12,148 bases of DNA from Pelagilacustribacter hypolimneticus (lineage in GTDB: Bacteria; Pseudomonadota; Alphaproteobacteria; Pelagibacterales; Pelagibacteraceae): contig CBDDXH010000028.1 of the NCBI GenBank assembly GCA_965235125.1, positions 1 to 12,148 on the forward strand. The letters are read 5' to 3'. Within the stretch, counting starts at the first letter, position 1; every line of letters starts with the position of its first letter. Positions 1 to 5,778 of this stretch are shown here, piece after piece. Under the pieces are notes generated by a model. That model saw nothing but the letters and a program-made list of their open reading frames with translations, ran no database searches and had not been told where the DNA came from. The position numbers and the translations under genes are program-made.

Positions 1-219
1 ATAGATATCAGTGATCATAATATTCCAAATGGTAATTCTATTATGTTGATGAATTTTTCAAGATTAGGAATGAAAAATGAAGCTAAAGAATTATCTAATA
101 GCTTAAATGGTTATTTAAATAACTATAAATCATTAATGACCAGTAGTTTGAAAGCAATTGATTATTATAAAATGATAGAAGCTAACCAAAATTGTACTGA
201 GACGGGTTGCATAATTTAA
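1..219 (+). CDS. C-terminal end of a probable YyaL/DUF255 (thioredoxin-domain) protein, partial
   Basis: An open frame enters from the left edge in frame 1 and ends at TAA 217-219, leaving 72 residues. Near its beginning is DHNIPNGNSIMLMNFSRLG, which resembles the 'D-x-x-x-P-S-G-N-S' segment in the C-terminal (alpha/alpha)6-barrel half of YyaL/SSP411 proteins, a family with an N-terminal thioredoxin-like DUF255 domain. The DUF255 domain itself lies outside the window, so the assignment rests on this short motif only. The tail ends in NCTETGCII, with two cysteines five residues apart. The 51-residue gene starts 6 bases after the stop, so the two are probably co-transcribed. Codon use (AGA, AAA, TTA) matches the resident background. 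Confidence 0.55.
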   Translation: MDISDHNIPNGNSIMLMNFSRLGMKNEAKELSNSLNGYLNNYKSLMTSSLKAIDYYKMIEANQNCTETGCII

Positions 220-225
220 ATCAAA

Positions 226-381
226 ATGAAAAATAAAATCAAAGAGCTTACTTATTGGGCTATTTGGTTAATATTAGTAATTTTATGGAATTATGGTTAT
301 CCCAACGCTTCGCCACTTTATGATGTTATAATTGCCGTAGGATTATCTATTATTTTTATTTTAATAAAAAAAATAAAATAA
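226..381 (+). CDS. 51-residue membrane protein with two predicted helices
   Basis: ATG at 226 opens a 51-codon frame ending at TAA 379-381. After a basic start (MKNKIKE), residues about 8-23 (LTYWAIWLILVILWNY) form an aromatic, hydrophobic segment. Residues 24-33 are a short polar turn containing G, P, N and S. Residues about 34-47 form a second hydrophobic segment, and the tail is KKIK. The pattern suggests a small inner-membrane hairpin with cytoplasmic ends. I do not recognise a function. The gene follows the upstream protein by 6 bases. A damaged copy of its 5' third and 3' end lies at 1441-1510, beyond the methyltransferase gene, which supports it being a real resident gene whose 3' end was duplicated. 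Confidence 0.6.
   Translation: MKNKIKELTYWAIWLILVILWNYGYPNASPLYDVIIAVGLSIIFILIKKIK
252..381 (+). repeat. Parental copy of an interrupted direct repeat flanking the methyltransferase
   Basis: Two blocks in this stretch recur beyond the methyltransferase gene. Bases 252-280 match 1441-1469 at 25 of 29 positions. Bases 343-381 match 1472-1510 at 38 of 39 positions. The 62 bases between the blocks (281-342) are missing from the second copy. Both blocks lie inside the 51-residue gene and the second block includes its stop codon. The counts were made by eye on ungapped blocks. The low complexity of A/T-rich sequence cannot explain the match, because the blocks keep the same order and include distinctive stretches such as TATTTGGTTAATATTA. 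Confidence 0.8.
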
Positions 382-386
382 ATATT

Positions 387-1397
387 ATGAAAATTTTTGA
401 AACGACGCATAAAGACTTTCCACCTTTTGTAGATCCAGTAACGGGTAAACCCTTAAGCTTGAAAGATTTCCATTATGTGGTCCAGGATACAAATAACGAT
501 CAAAAGAAATATCCAATAATCAAAGGCATTCCCCGTCTTTTGTTGCAGCGCGAAAACTATGCTGCTGCATTTGGTGATCAGTGGTTAAGGTGGCGCACTA
601 CACAATTAGATTCTTTTTCTGGCACCACTATTACACGTGATCGACTTTACCGATGCCTAGATAAAAAAGGTATAGAAATACTTTCTAACATTAGTAATCC
701 TGCCCATGTACTAGAAGTGGGCTGTGGGGCAGGTCGATTTACGGAGATCCTTTTAAAATTTTCCGGTGCCCGTGTGACTTCACTTGATATTAGTAATGCT
801 GTTGAGGCCAATCAATCAAACTTTTGTCAAGATGAAAGGCACAGAATTGTTCAAGCAGATATTAATCAAGCTCCATTTCAAAAGGAACAATTTGATATGG
901 TGCTTTGTCTTGGAGTAGTTCAACATACGCCAGATCCCGAAGAAACAATTAAAAATCTATTTAGTCAGGTGAAACGGGGAGGGATATTGGTCATCGATCA
1001 TTATAGGCCTGAAGTTAGGCGGTTGACCAAAGTAACTGCCAATTTACTTCGACCATTTATCAAGCGTTTATCAAACCAAAGTAGAATGCAAATAATTAAA
1101 CTTCTAGTTAGTATCTTTTTTCCAATACATCGAGCAATTAGGAACATGCCGTTGGCACAAAAAATTTTTTCTAGAATTTCTCCAATTACGACATATTTTC
1201 AATCATATCCAAATCTACCAGAGTCATTACAGAGAGATTGGTCAATTCTGGATACACATGACGCATTAACAGATTGGTATAAGCATTTGAGAACCCCTAA
1301 TCAGATAAGCTTGACCCTTGAAAAAATTGGCGGAACTCAGATAAATCTAAAGATAGCAGGCAACGGGGTAGAGGCCATTTGTTTTAAGCCTAAATGA
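387..1397 (+). CDS. Class I SAM-dependent methyltransferase with an N-terminal Trm112-like segment, probably horizontally acquired
   Basis: The product is a 336-residue methyltransferase of unknown substrate. Residues about 12-52 (DPVTGKPLSL ... YPIIKGIPRLL) resemble the Trm112/UPF0434 fold but lack its cysteines. SAM-binding motif I is VLEVGCGAGRF at 108-118, the acidic residue ending beta-2 is D134, D158 lies in the adenine-contact region, and LGVVQHTPDP (175-184) is the motif IV/post-IV region. The C-terminal part is helical with DWYKHLRTP and a late NGVEAICFKP. This overall design is common in methyltransferases of surface-polysaccharide and secondary-metabolite clusters, so a sugar or small-molecule substrate is a guess from family. 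Thirteen of 23 arginines use CGN codons, against one of 17 in the photolyase gene of this window, and the gene looks visibly richer in G+C. It is flanked by a duplicated piece of the neighbouring gene. I see no clear Shine-Dalgarno before ATG 387. Confidence 0.85.
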   Translation: MKIFETTHKDFPPFVDPVTGKPLSLKDFHYVVQDTNNDQKKYPIIKGIPRLLLQRENYAAAFGDQWLRWRTTQLDSFSGTTITRDRLYRCLDKKGIEILSNISNPAHVLEVGCGAGRFTEILLKFSGARVTSLDISNAVEANQSNFCQDERHRIVQADINQAPFQKEQFDMVLCLGVVQHTPDPEETIKNLFSQVKRGGILVIDHYRPEVRRLTKVTANLLRPFIKRLSNQSRMQIIKLLVSIFFPIHRAIRNMPLAQKIFSRISPITTYFQSYPNLPESLQRDWSILDTHDALTDWYKHLRTPNQISLTLEKIGGTQINLKIAGNGVEAICFKPK

Positions 1398-1440
1398 CTA
1401 AAATAACTTGAATTATAATATAATTAAAGAAGCAAAATCT

Positions 1441-1510
1441 TTATTGTATTATTTGGTTAATATTACTAAATTTATCTATTATTTTTATTTTAATAAAAAA
1501 AATGAAATAA
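1441..1510 (+). pseudogene. Remnant of the 51-residue membrane protein gene (second repeat copy)
   Basis: This stretch reproduces two parts of the gene at 226-381, joined by a deletion. Bases 1441-1469 match 252-280 (25 of 29) and 1472-1510 match 343-381 (38 of 39), including the stop codon TAA 1508-1510. The missing 62 bases correspond to 281-342 and are not a multiple of three, and there is no start codon, so it cannot encode the protein. It ends 3 bases before the CCA end of tRNA-Thr. The simplest reading is that this marks the original junction between the small gene and the tRNA. The stretch 1398-1440 before it holds nothing I recognise. Confidence 0.75.
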
Positions 1511-1513
1511 ACA

Positions 1514-1589
1514 TGGTGCCCATAGCCTGAATCGAACAGGCGACCTTTTCCTTACCATGGAAATGCTCTGCCAACTGAGCTATATGGGC
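1514..1589 (-). tRNA. tRNA-Thr (anticodon GGU)
   Basis: Read on the minus strand, the sequence folds as a canonical 76-nucleotide tRNA. The acceptor arms GCCCATA and TATGGGC pair completely, the D stem is GCTC/GAGC with loop AGTTGGCA, and the anticodon stem is TTTCC/GGAAA with loop ATGGTAA, giving anticodon GGT at 1554-1556 (reverse). The T stem is GCCTG/CAGGC with the standard loop TTCGATT. The discriminator is A and CCA is encoded (1514-1516). GGU reads the Thr codons ACC and ACU. Its 3' end abuts the gene remnant and the methyltransferase insertion, consistent with tRNA-adjacent chromosome being a frequent insertion site. Confidence 0.95.
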
Positions 1590-1625
1590 TTTTCGTAAAA
1601 TTAGAATAACTATTTTATAAGAGAC

Positions 1626-1654
1626 TTGCATAAATTCAATCTTCAAAGTAAAAT
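1626..1654 (+). promoter_or_regulatory. Candidate sigma-70 type promoter for the dcd-murA-hisD-infA unit
   Basis: TTGCAT (1626-1631) lies 17 bases before TAAAAT (1649-1654). The -10 element matches TATAAT at five of six positions and the -35 element keeps TTG. Transcription would begin around 1661, leaving a short leader that contains AGGA (1668-1671) six bases before the ATG at 1678. The position, just after the divergent tRNA-Thr and before a long run of same-strand genes, fits. In such A/T-rich DNA good -10 matches are common, so this remains a candidate. The same gap (1590-1677) must also hold the promoter of tRNA-Thr on the other strand. Confidence 0.4.
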
Positions 1655-1677
1655 TAAAAAAAAATGCAGGATCTAAA

Positions 1678-1869
1678 ATGGGTATTCATTACGACTATAA
1701 ATCTACTAGAAGCGATAAAACAATGAAGAAAGAGGCGAAAAGAAAAGCTCGTATTGAAGAAAGAAGAGCTCGAAAAGGTACTGATTCTCAAAAAGAAGAA
1801 GAAAAGAGAATGCACGATATCGATAAACCCATTACCCTCGAAGATCTAACAAATCCTGATAAAGCCTAA
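1678..1869 (+). CDS. 63-residue highly charged hypothetical protein
   Basis: The frame begins at ATG 1678, preceded by AGGA with six bases spacing, one of the clearest ribosome binding sites in the window. Residues 1-13 (MGIHYDYKSTRSD) are followed by a strongly basic, probably helical stretch of K, R, E and A to about residue 45. The acidic tail contains ITLEDLTNPDKA. There are no cysteines, no signal peptide and no hydrophobic segment, so it is soluble and may bind RNA or act as an adaptor; that is speculation. I do not recognise a family. It lies at the head of the transcription unit leading to dcd and is followed after 11 bases by another small basic ORF. Confidence 0.65.
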   Translation: MGIHYDYKSTRSDKTMKKEAKRKARIEERRARKGTDSQKEEEKRMHDIDKPITLEDLTNPDKA

Positions 1870-1880
1870 TTAAAATAATA

Positions 1881-2006
1881 ATGAGTAGAGCACTTGCTAA
1901 AAAAGATGCTCAGTTTATAAAGCGTGAAATCGCTTTGAGAACAAATTTAAAAAAAAGAAAAAAATTTAAAGAAAAAACAAAAAAAAATGACCGTACAATC
2001 AGATAG
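1881..2006 (+). CDS. 41-residue Lys/Arg-rich small protein overlapping dcd
   Basis: ATG 1881 opens a 41-codon frame ending at TAG 2004-2006. The product begins MSRALAKKDAQFIKREIALR and continues as an almost pure Lys/Arg/Phe/Glu tail (TNLKKRKKFKEKTKKNDRTIR). Its last 20 bases overlap the start of dcd in another frame. The first 20 codons use ordinary mixed residues with good codon structure, and this frame fills what would otherwise be a 117-base gap in a compact unit. Against it, the A-rich DNA could yield a chance Lys-rich ORF, and there is no strong ribosome binding site (only TAATAATA before ATG). Function is unknown. If translated, it would couple ribosomes onto the dcd start, which has only A's upstream. 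Confidence 0.5.
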   Translation: MSRALAKKDAQFIKREIALRTNLKKRKKFKEKTKKNDRTIR

Positions 2007-2541
2007 GTGGATAAAAAAAATGGCTCAAGAAAAAGGTATGATCAAACCATTTGTTGCAAAACAAGTTAGGAAAGGAAAAATATCTTTCGGATTATCTTCT
2101 TACGGCTATGATGCAAGAGTTTCAAATGAATTTAAAATTTTTACAAATGTTAATTCAGGTATAGTTGATCCAAAAGTTTTTAAAAAAGATAGCTTTGTTA
2201 CAAAAATCGGTAAAGAATGTATTATACCACCGAATTCTTTCGCTCTAGCTAGTACAATGGAGTATTTTAAAATACCTGAAGATGTTCTTGTTATCTGTCT
2301 CGGTAAATCAACATATGCCAGATGTGGAATAATCGTTAATGTAACTCCACTCGAACCTGGCTGGGAGGGTCATGTCACTTTAGAATTTTCTAACACAACG
2401 CCTTTACCTGCGAAAATATATGCCAACGAAGGTGTTGCGCAGTTTGTTTTCATTAAAGGCAATGAGAAGCCCCAAGTAACTTACGCCAATCGAAAAGGCA
2501 AATATATGAAACAAAAAGGCGTTACTTTACCTAAAGTATAA
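1987..2541 (+). CDS. dcd: dCTP deaminase
   Basis: The 184-residue product is a dCTP deaminase (dCTP to dUTP plus ammonia), the step that supplies dUTP for dTMP synthesis by way of dUTPase and thymidylate synthase. Family signatures are visible: SSYGYDARVSNEFKIF (37-52), the IPPNSFALAST strand (80-90), LGKSTYARCG (105-114) with S108 and R112 in the active-site loop, and TPLEPGWEGHVTLEFSN (120-136) with E133 as the expected catalytic glutamate. Length is normal for the cytosolic homotrimeric enzyme. The ATG at 1987 sits at the end of a nine-A run with no Shine-Dalgarno, inside the upstream small ORF, which suggests translational coupling. The dUTPase is not in this window. Confidence 0.95.
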   Translation: MTVQSDRWIKKMAQEKGMIKPFVAKQVRKGKISFGLSSYGYDARVSNEFKIFTNVNSGIVDPKVFKKDSFVTKIGKECIIPPNSFALASTMEYFKIPEDVLVICLGKSTYARCGIIVNVTPLEPGWEGHVTLEFSNTTPLPAKIYANEGVAQFVFIKGNEKPQVTYANRKGKYMKQKGVTLPKV

Positions 2542-2555
2542 GTTCTATTTTATTG

Positions 2556-3812
2556 ATGCAAAAGCTTATCATCAAAGGAAAAAAAAAATTATCTGGTTCA
2601 ATAAATATTTCTGGTTCTAAGAATGCTACACTCCCTATTTTAGCGGCAACTATTTTAGCCAATAAATCTATCACTTTAAAAAATATACCTTTTGTTCAAG
2701 ACATTTATACAATGTTAAACTTATTAAAATTTATTGGATTAAAGATAAAAATTTCAGAACAAACAAAAACTTTGAAAATCTTCAATAATGAAAAATTAAA
2801 AACTGTAGCACCTTATAATCTCCTTAAAACTATGAGAGCAGGTGTATTAGTTTTAGGACCATTATTAGCTAAATATAAAAAAGCAAAAGTCTCTCTACCT
2901 GGTGGGTGTGCCATTGGCACTAGACCTGTTAATTTACATTTATTTGCCTTAGAAAAACTTGGAGCTAAAATTAAAATAAAAAATGGATACATCTACGCGT
3001 CTGCAAAAAATGGATTAAAAGGTGCTGAAATTAAATTTCCTTCTATTTCTGTAGGCGCTACAGAAAATGCTATTCTTGCTGCAGTCAGTGCCAAGGGAAA
3101 AACAATAATTTCTAACTGTGCCATCGAACCCGAGATACAAGATATGATATTTTTTTTAAAAAAAATGGGCTGCAATATTAATTTTATTGGTAAAAGAAAG
3201 ATTTTAATTATCGGAATTAAAGATTTTAGAAGCGTTAATCATGAAGTTATATTTGATAGAATTGAACTTGGGACCTACTTAATTGCTGCAGCTTTAATTG
3301 GAAAAAAAGTAATTTTTCTTAAAATAAAACCTAAAATTATAGAAACTGAAATTAAATTATTAAAAAAAATGGGTGTTAAAATGAAGATAGAAAATAACAA
3401 AATTACAATACTTCAATCAGATAAACTAAAAAGCGTAAATATTAAAACAGAACCTTACCCTGGTTTTCCAACAGATCTACAGGCACAAATAATGGTTTTA
3501 ATGCTTAAAGCTTCAGGAACATCAAAAATAATTGAAAATATCTTTGAAAATAGATTTATGCATGTACCAGAACTTAGAAGAATGGGTGCCAAAATTACTG
3601 TAATAAATAATATAGCATTTATTTCAGGTCCTACAAATTTAACTGGAGCCGAAGTTATGGCTACCGATTTGAGAGCATCTGTAAGTCTTGTCTTAGCCGC
3701 ATTAATTGCTGAAAACAGAACTATTATTAATAGAATTTATCACTTAGATCGTGGCTACGAAAATTTAGAAAAAAAGTTAAAAAAATGTAAAGCTGCTATA
3801 AGAAGAGTCTAA
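2556..3812 (+). CDS. murA: UDP-N-acetylglucosamine 1-carboxyvinyltransferase
   Basis: MurA transfers enolpyruvate from phosphoenolpyruvate to UDP-GlcNAc, the first committed step of peptidoglycan synthesis in the cytoplasm. The 418-residue length is normal. Key residues are in place: K22-N23 in SGSKNATLPI, C118 in PGGCAIGTRPVN (equivalent to the fosfomycin-reactive Cys115 of E. coli), D307 in PGFPTDLQAQ, and a late HLDRGYENL. The frame could extend one codon to TTG 2553, but ATG 2556 is the more likely start because it leads directly into the conserved beginning QKLIIKGKKKLSG. It follows dcd by 14 bases, and its stop codon is immediately followed by the ATG of the DUF2948 gene. Confidence 0.96.
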   Translation: MQKLIIKGKKKLSGSINISGSKNATLPILAATILANKSITLKNIPFVQDIYTMLNLLKFIGLKIKISEQTKTLKIFNNEKLKTVAPYNLLKTMRAGVLVLGPLLAKYKKAKVSLPGGCAIGTRPVNLHLFALEKLGAKIKIKNGYIYASAKNGLKGAEIKFPSISVGATENAILAAVSAKGKTIISNCAIEPEIQDMIFFLKKMGCNINFIGKRKILIIGIKDFRSVNHEVIFDRIELGTYLIAAALIGKKVIFLKIKPKIIETEIKLLKKMGVKMKIENNKITILQSDKLKSVNIKTEPYPGFPTDLQAQIMVLMLKASGTSKIIENIFENRFMHVPELRRMGAKITVINNIAFISGPTNLTGAEVMATDLRASVSLVLAALIAENRTIINRIYHLDRGYENLEKKLKKCKAAIRRV

Positions 3813-4256
3813 ATGAAAGTTAAGAATTTAAAATTACTAGCAACCTCGGATGAAGACTTAAGAGTCATTGCTGCTCACTTACAAGATGCGATTGTATCAG
3901 TTCAAGATATTGCCAATTTAAAAAAGAACAGAATTTTTTTAATCCAACTAAATAGATTTATGTGGGAAGATGTTGAAAAAGGTGTTTTCAGAAAAAATAA
4001 AAGAATAAGAACAATACTAAAATTTGACAATGTTATTAATATTTCATCAAAAAATATTAATATAAAAGAATGTAAAAGCTTTTTAGATTTTTTAACTATT
4101 GAAAGCAATTTATTGCCTGATAAAAGCTATGAAATTAAATTGATTTTTTCAGGAGATTCCGTAATTAAAATAAAAGCAGAGGTAATTGATGTAACCTTAG
4201 ATGACCAAGGCTCACCTTGGGATACTAAAACGCAACCAAAACATGACTTTTTATGA
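3813..4256 (+). CDS. DUF2948 family protein
   Basis: The 147-residue protein resembles the DUF2948 family of alphaproteobacteria. Features are LKLLATSDEDLRVIAAHLQDAIVSVQDIA at the N terminus, an LNRFMWEDV segment around residues 46-54, and a C-terminal DVTLDDQGSPWDTKTQPKHD. It has no signal peptide or membrane segment. Its function is not known. The ATG at 3813 directly abuts the murA stop, and its own stop overlaps the hisD start (ATGA at 4253-4256), so it is translated as part of the operon. As I recall, a DUF2948 gene between murA and hisD recurs in alphaproteobacteria. That would suggest either a role tied to these genes or simply a conserved position. Confidence 0.85.
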   Translation: MKVKNLKLLATSDEDLRVIAAHLQDAIVSVQDIANLKKNRIFLIQLNRFMWEDVEKGVFRKNKRIRTILKFDNVINISSKNINIKECKSFLDFLTIESNLLPDKSYEIKLIFSGDSVIKIKAEVIDVTLDDQGSPWDTKTQPKHDFL

Positions 4257-5566
4257 TGCTAAAATTAATTAAAGCTAATCAAAAGAACTTTTTGGCAAAA
4301 TTAGATATTTTTTTGCAAAAGAGAAAATTACAAAATCCCAAAATTGATAGAAAAGTTAGAAATATAATTCAAGATATAAAAAACAATAAAGATATAGCTC
4401 TCATTAAATATGAAAAAAAATATTTAAAACTAAAAAATATCTCATTAAATAATATTAAATTTTCAAATCCCGAAAGAAATAAAATAATAAAAAAATTAGA
4501 TAAAAAAACAAAAGCGTCAATTGATTTAGCTTTTGAAAGAATTTTTAATTTTCATAAAAAACAAAAATTATCTTCTTATATTTTTAAAGATAAATTTAAA
4601 AATTCTTTTGCTTACAAATCTAATGCACTGAATAAAATTGGAGTTTATGTTCCTGGCGGCAGAGCTAATTATCCAAGTTCTGTTTTAATGAACTGTATTC
4701 CAGCTCTCGTAGCTGGTGTTAAAGAAATTTATATGAGCACTCCAGCTATGAATAAGTCTTATAATCCTGCTGTAATTTATGCCGCTCAAAAATGTAACGT
4801 AAAAGAAATTTATAAAATTGGAGGTGCACAAGCTATTGCTGCTATGGCCTATGGCACTAAGACTATTAAAAAAGTTGATAAAATTGTTGGTCCAGGAAAT
4901 GCTTTTGTAGCCAGTGCAAAAAAACAAGTATTTGGTGATGTTGGCATTGATATGATTGCAGGGCCTTCCGAAGTAACTATTGTTGCAGATAAATCATCAA
5001 AACCCGATTGGATAGCTGCTGATCTTATTGCTCAAGCAGAACATGATGAAACTTCACAATCAATTATTTTGGCTGATGATATTAAAATTATTAAAAAGGT
5101 CAATTATTTTTTGTTACAACAATTAAAAAATTTACCTAAGAAAGCTATAGCAGCAAAAAGTTTAAAAAATTTCGGCTTATCAATATTGGTAAATAATAGA
5201 AAAATGTTAACCGAAATAATAAATTTAATTGCGCCAGAACATTTAGAAATATTGACAAAAAACTCTGATAAAATTTTAAAAGATGTTAGAAATGCAGGCT
5301 CAATATTTATTGGAGAATATTCTCCAGAGGCTGTTGGAGATTATTTAGCTGGCCCAAACCATGTTTTACCCACCTCTGGTTCTGCTAGATTTTCATCTGG
5401 TCTATCGGTTTATGATTTTTTAAAAAGATATTCTGTAATTAAAATGAGCAAAAAAGGCATTGAAAGATTAGGTCCATCAGTTATAAATCTAGCTGAATAT
5501 GAAAATCTTGAAGGGCATGCAAATTCTATTAAAATAAGATTAATAAAAAAAAGGAAAAATAACTGA
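4253..5566 (+). CDS. hisD: Histidinol dehydrogenase
   Basis: HisD oxidises L-histidinol to L-histidine in two NAD-dependent steps, the end of histidine biosynthesis. The 437 residues include the full zinc and catalytic set, each offset by three from E. coli numbering: Q261 and H264 (AQAEHDE), E329 and H330 (APEHLEI), D363 and H370 (GDYLAGPNHVLPTSG), and H422 (LEGHANSI). VYVPGGRANYPSSVLMN (131-147) and GPGN (213-216) are also typical. Two adjacent ATGs (4253 and 4256) are possible starts. The first gives the classic ATGA overlap with the DUF2948 stop. No other his genes are nearby, so the pathway is dispersed, as is common in alphaproteobacteria. The stop codon overlaps the apparent CTG start of infA. 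Confidence 0.96.
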   Translation: MMLKLIKANQKNFLAKLDIFLQKRKLQNPKIDRKVRNIIQDIKNNKDIALIKYEKKYLKLKNISLNNIKFSNPERNKIIKKLDKKTKASIDLAFERIFNFHKKQKLSSYIFKDKFKNSFAYKSNALNKIGVYVPGGRANYPSSVLMNCIPALVAGVKEIYMSTPAMNKSYNPAVIYAAQKCNVKEIYKIGGAQAIAAMAYGTKTIKKVDKIVGPGNAFVASAKKQVFGDVGIDMIAGPSEVTIVADKSSKPDWIAADLIAQAEHDETSQSIILADDIKIIKKVNYFLLQQLKNLPKKAIAAKSLKNFGLSILVNNRKMLTEIINLIAPEHLEILTKNSDKILKDVRNAGSIFIGEYSPEAVGDYLAGPNHVLPTSGSARFSSGLSVYDFLKRYSVIKMSKKGIERLGPSVINLAEYENLEGHANSIKIRLIKKRKNN

Positions 5567-5778
5567 CCAAACAAGAAACATTAGAATTTAAAGGTAAAGT
5601 TACAGAACTTTTACCCAACGCTACGTTCCGTGTTAAACTAGAAAATAACCATGAAATTCTAGCGCACACCGCTGGAAAATTAAGAAAGAATAGAATAAGA
5701 GTTTTAGCAGGCGATAGTGTAACGGTTGAAATGACACCTTACGATCTAACTAAGGGTAGAATAACTTTTAGATTTTAG
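5563..5778 (+). CDS. infA: Translation initiation factor IF-1, with apparent CTG start
   Basis: The 71-residue product is a complete IF-1, an OB-fold protein that binds the ribosomal A site during initiation. Recognisable segments are LEFKGKVTELLPNATFRVKL, HEILAHTAGK, NRIRVLAGDSVTVEMTPYDL and TKGRITFRF. The expected first codon is CTG (5563-5565). It is immediately preceded in frame by TAA (5560-5562), and the next in-frame ATG is near residue 58 (EMTPYD), so no normal start can produce the protein. AAGG (5551-5554) lies at a suitable distance upstream. CTG overlaps the hisD stop as CTGA, suggesting coupled reinitiation. The last base of its TAG stop is also the first base of tRNA-Phe. A single-base error or mutation of an ancestral ATGA is the main alternative. 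Confidence 0.92.
   Translation: MTKQETLEFKGKVTELLPNATFRVKLENNHEILAHTAGKLRKNRIRVLAGDSVTVEMTPYDLTKGRITFRF

Noticed and set aside
387..1397. Methyltransferase as part of a restriction-modification or phage-defence system
   Set aside because: It lacks the DNA methyltransferase catalytic motifs (no DPPY/NPPY or PC motif), and no restriction enzyme or other defence gene is nearby. The motifs fit a small-molecule or glycan methyltransferase.
382..1589. Integrative element with att sites in tRNA-Thr
   Set aside because: No duplicate of the tRNA-Thr 3' end is found near 382. The duplicated sequence is from the 51-residue gene, and there is no integrase, so the classic tRNA-island model is not supported.
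2993..3175. Minus-strand open frame inside murA (and similar ones in the DUF2948, hisD and argJ genes)
   Set aside because: They lie opposite well-recognised genes and their products show no family features, only hydrophobic or Phe/Ile-rich composition expected from the complement of A-rich coding DNA.
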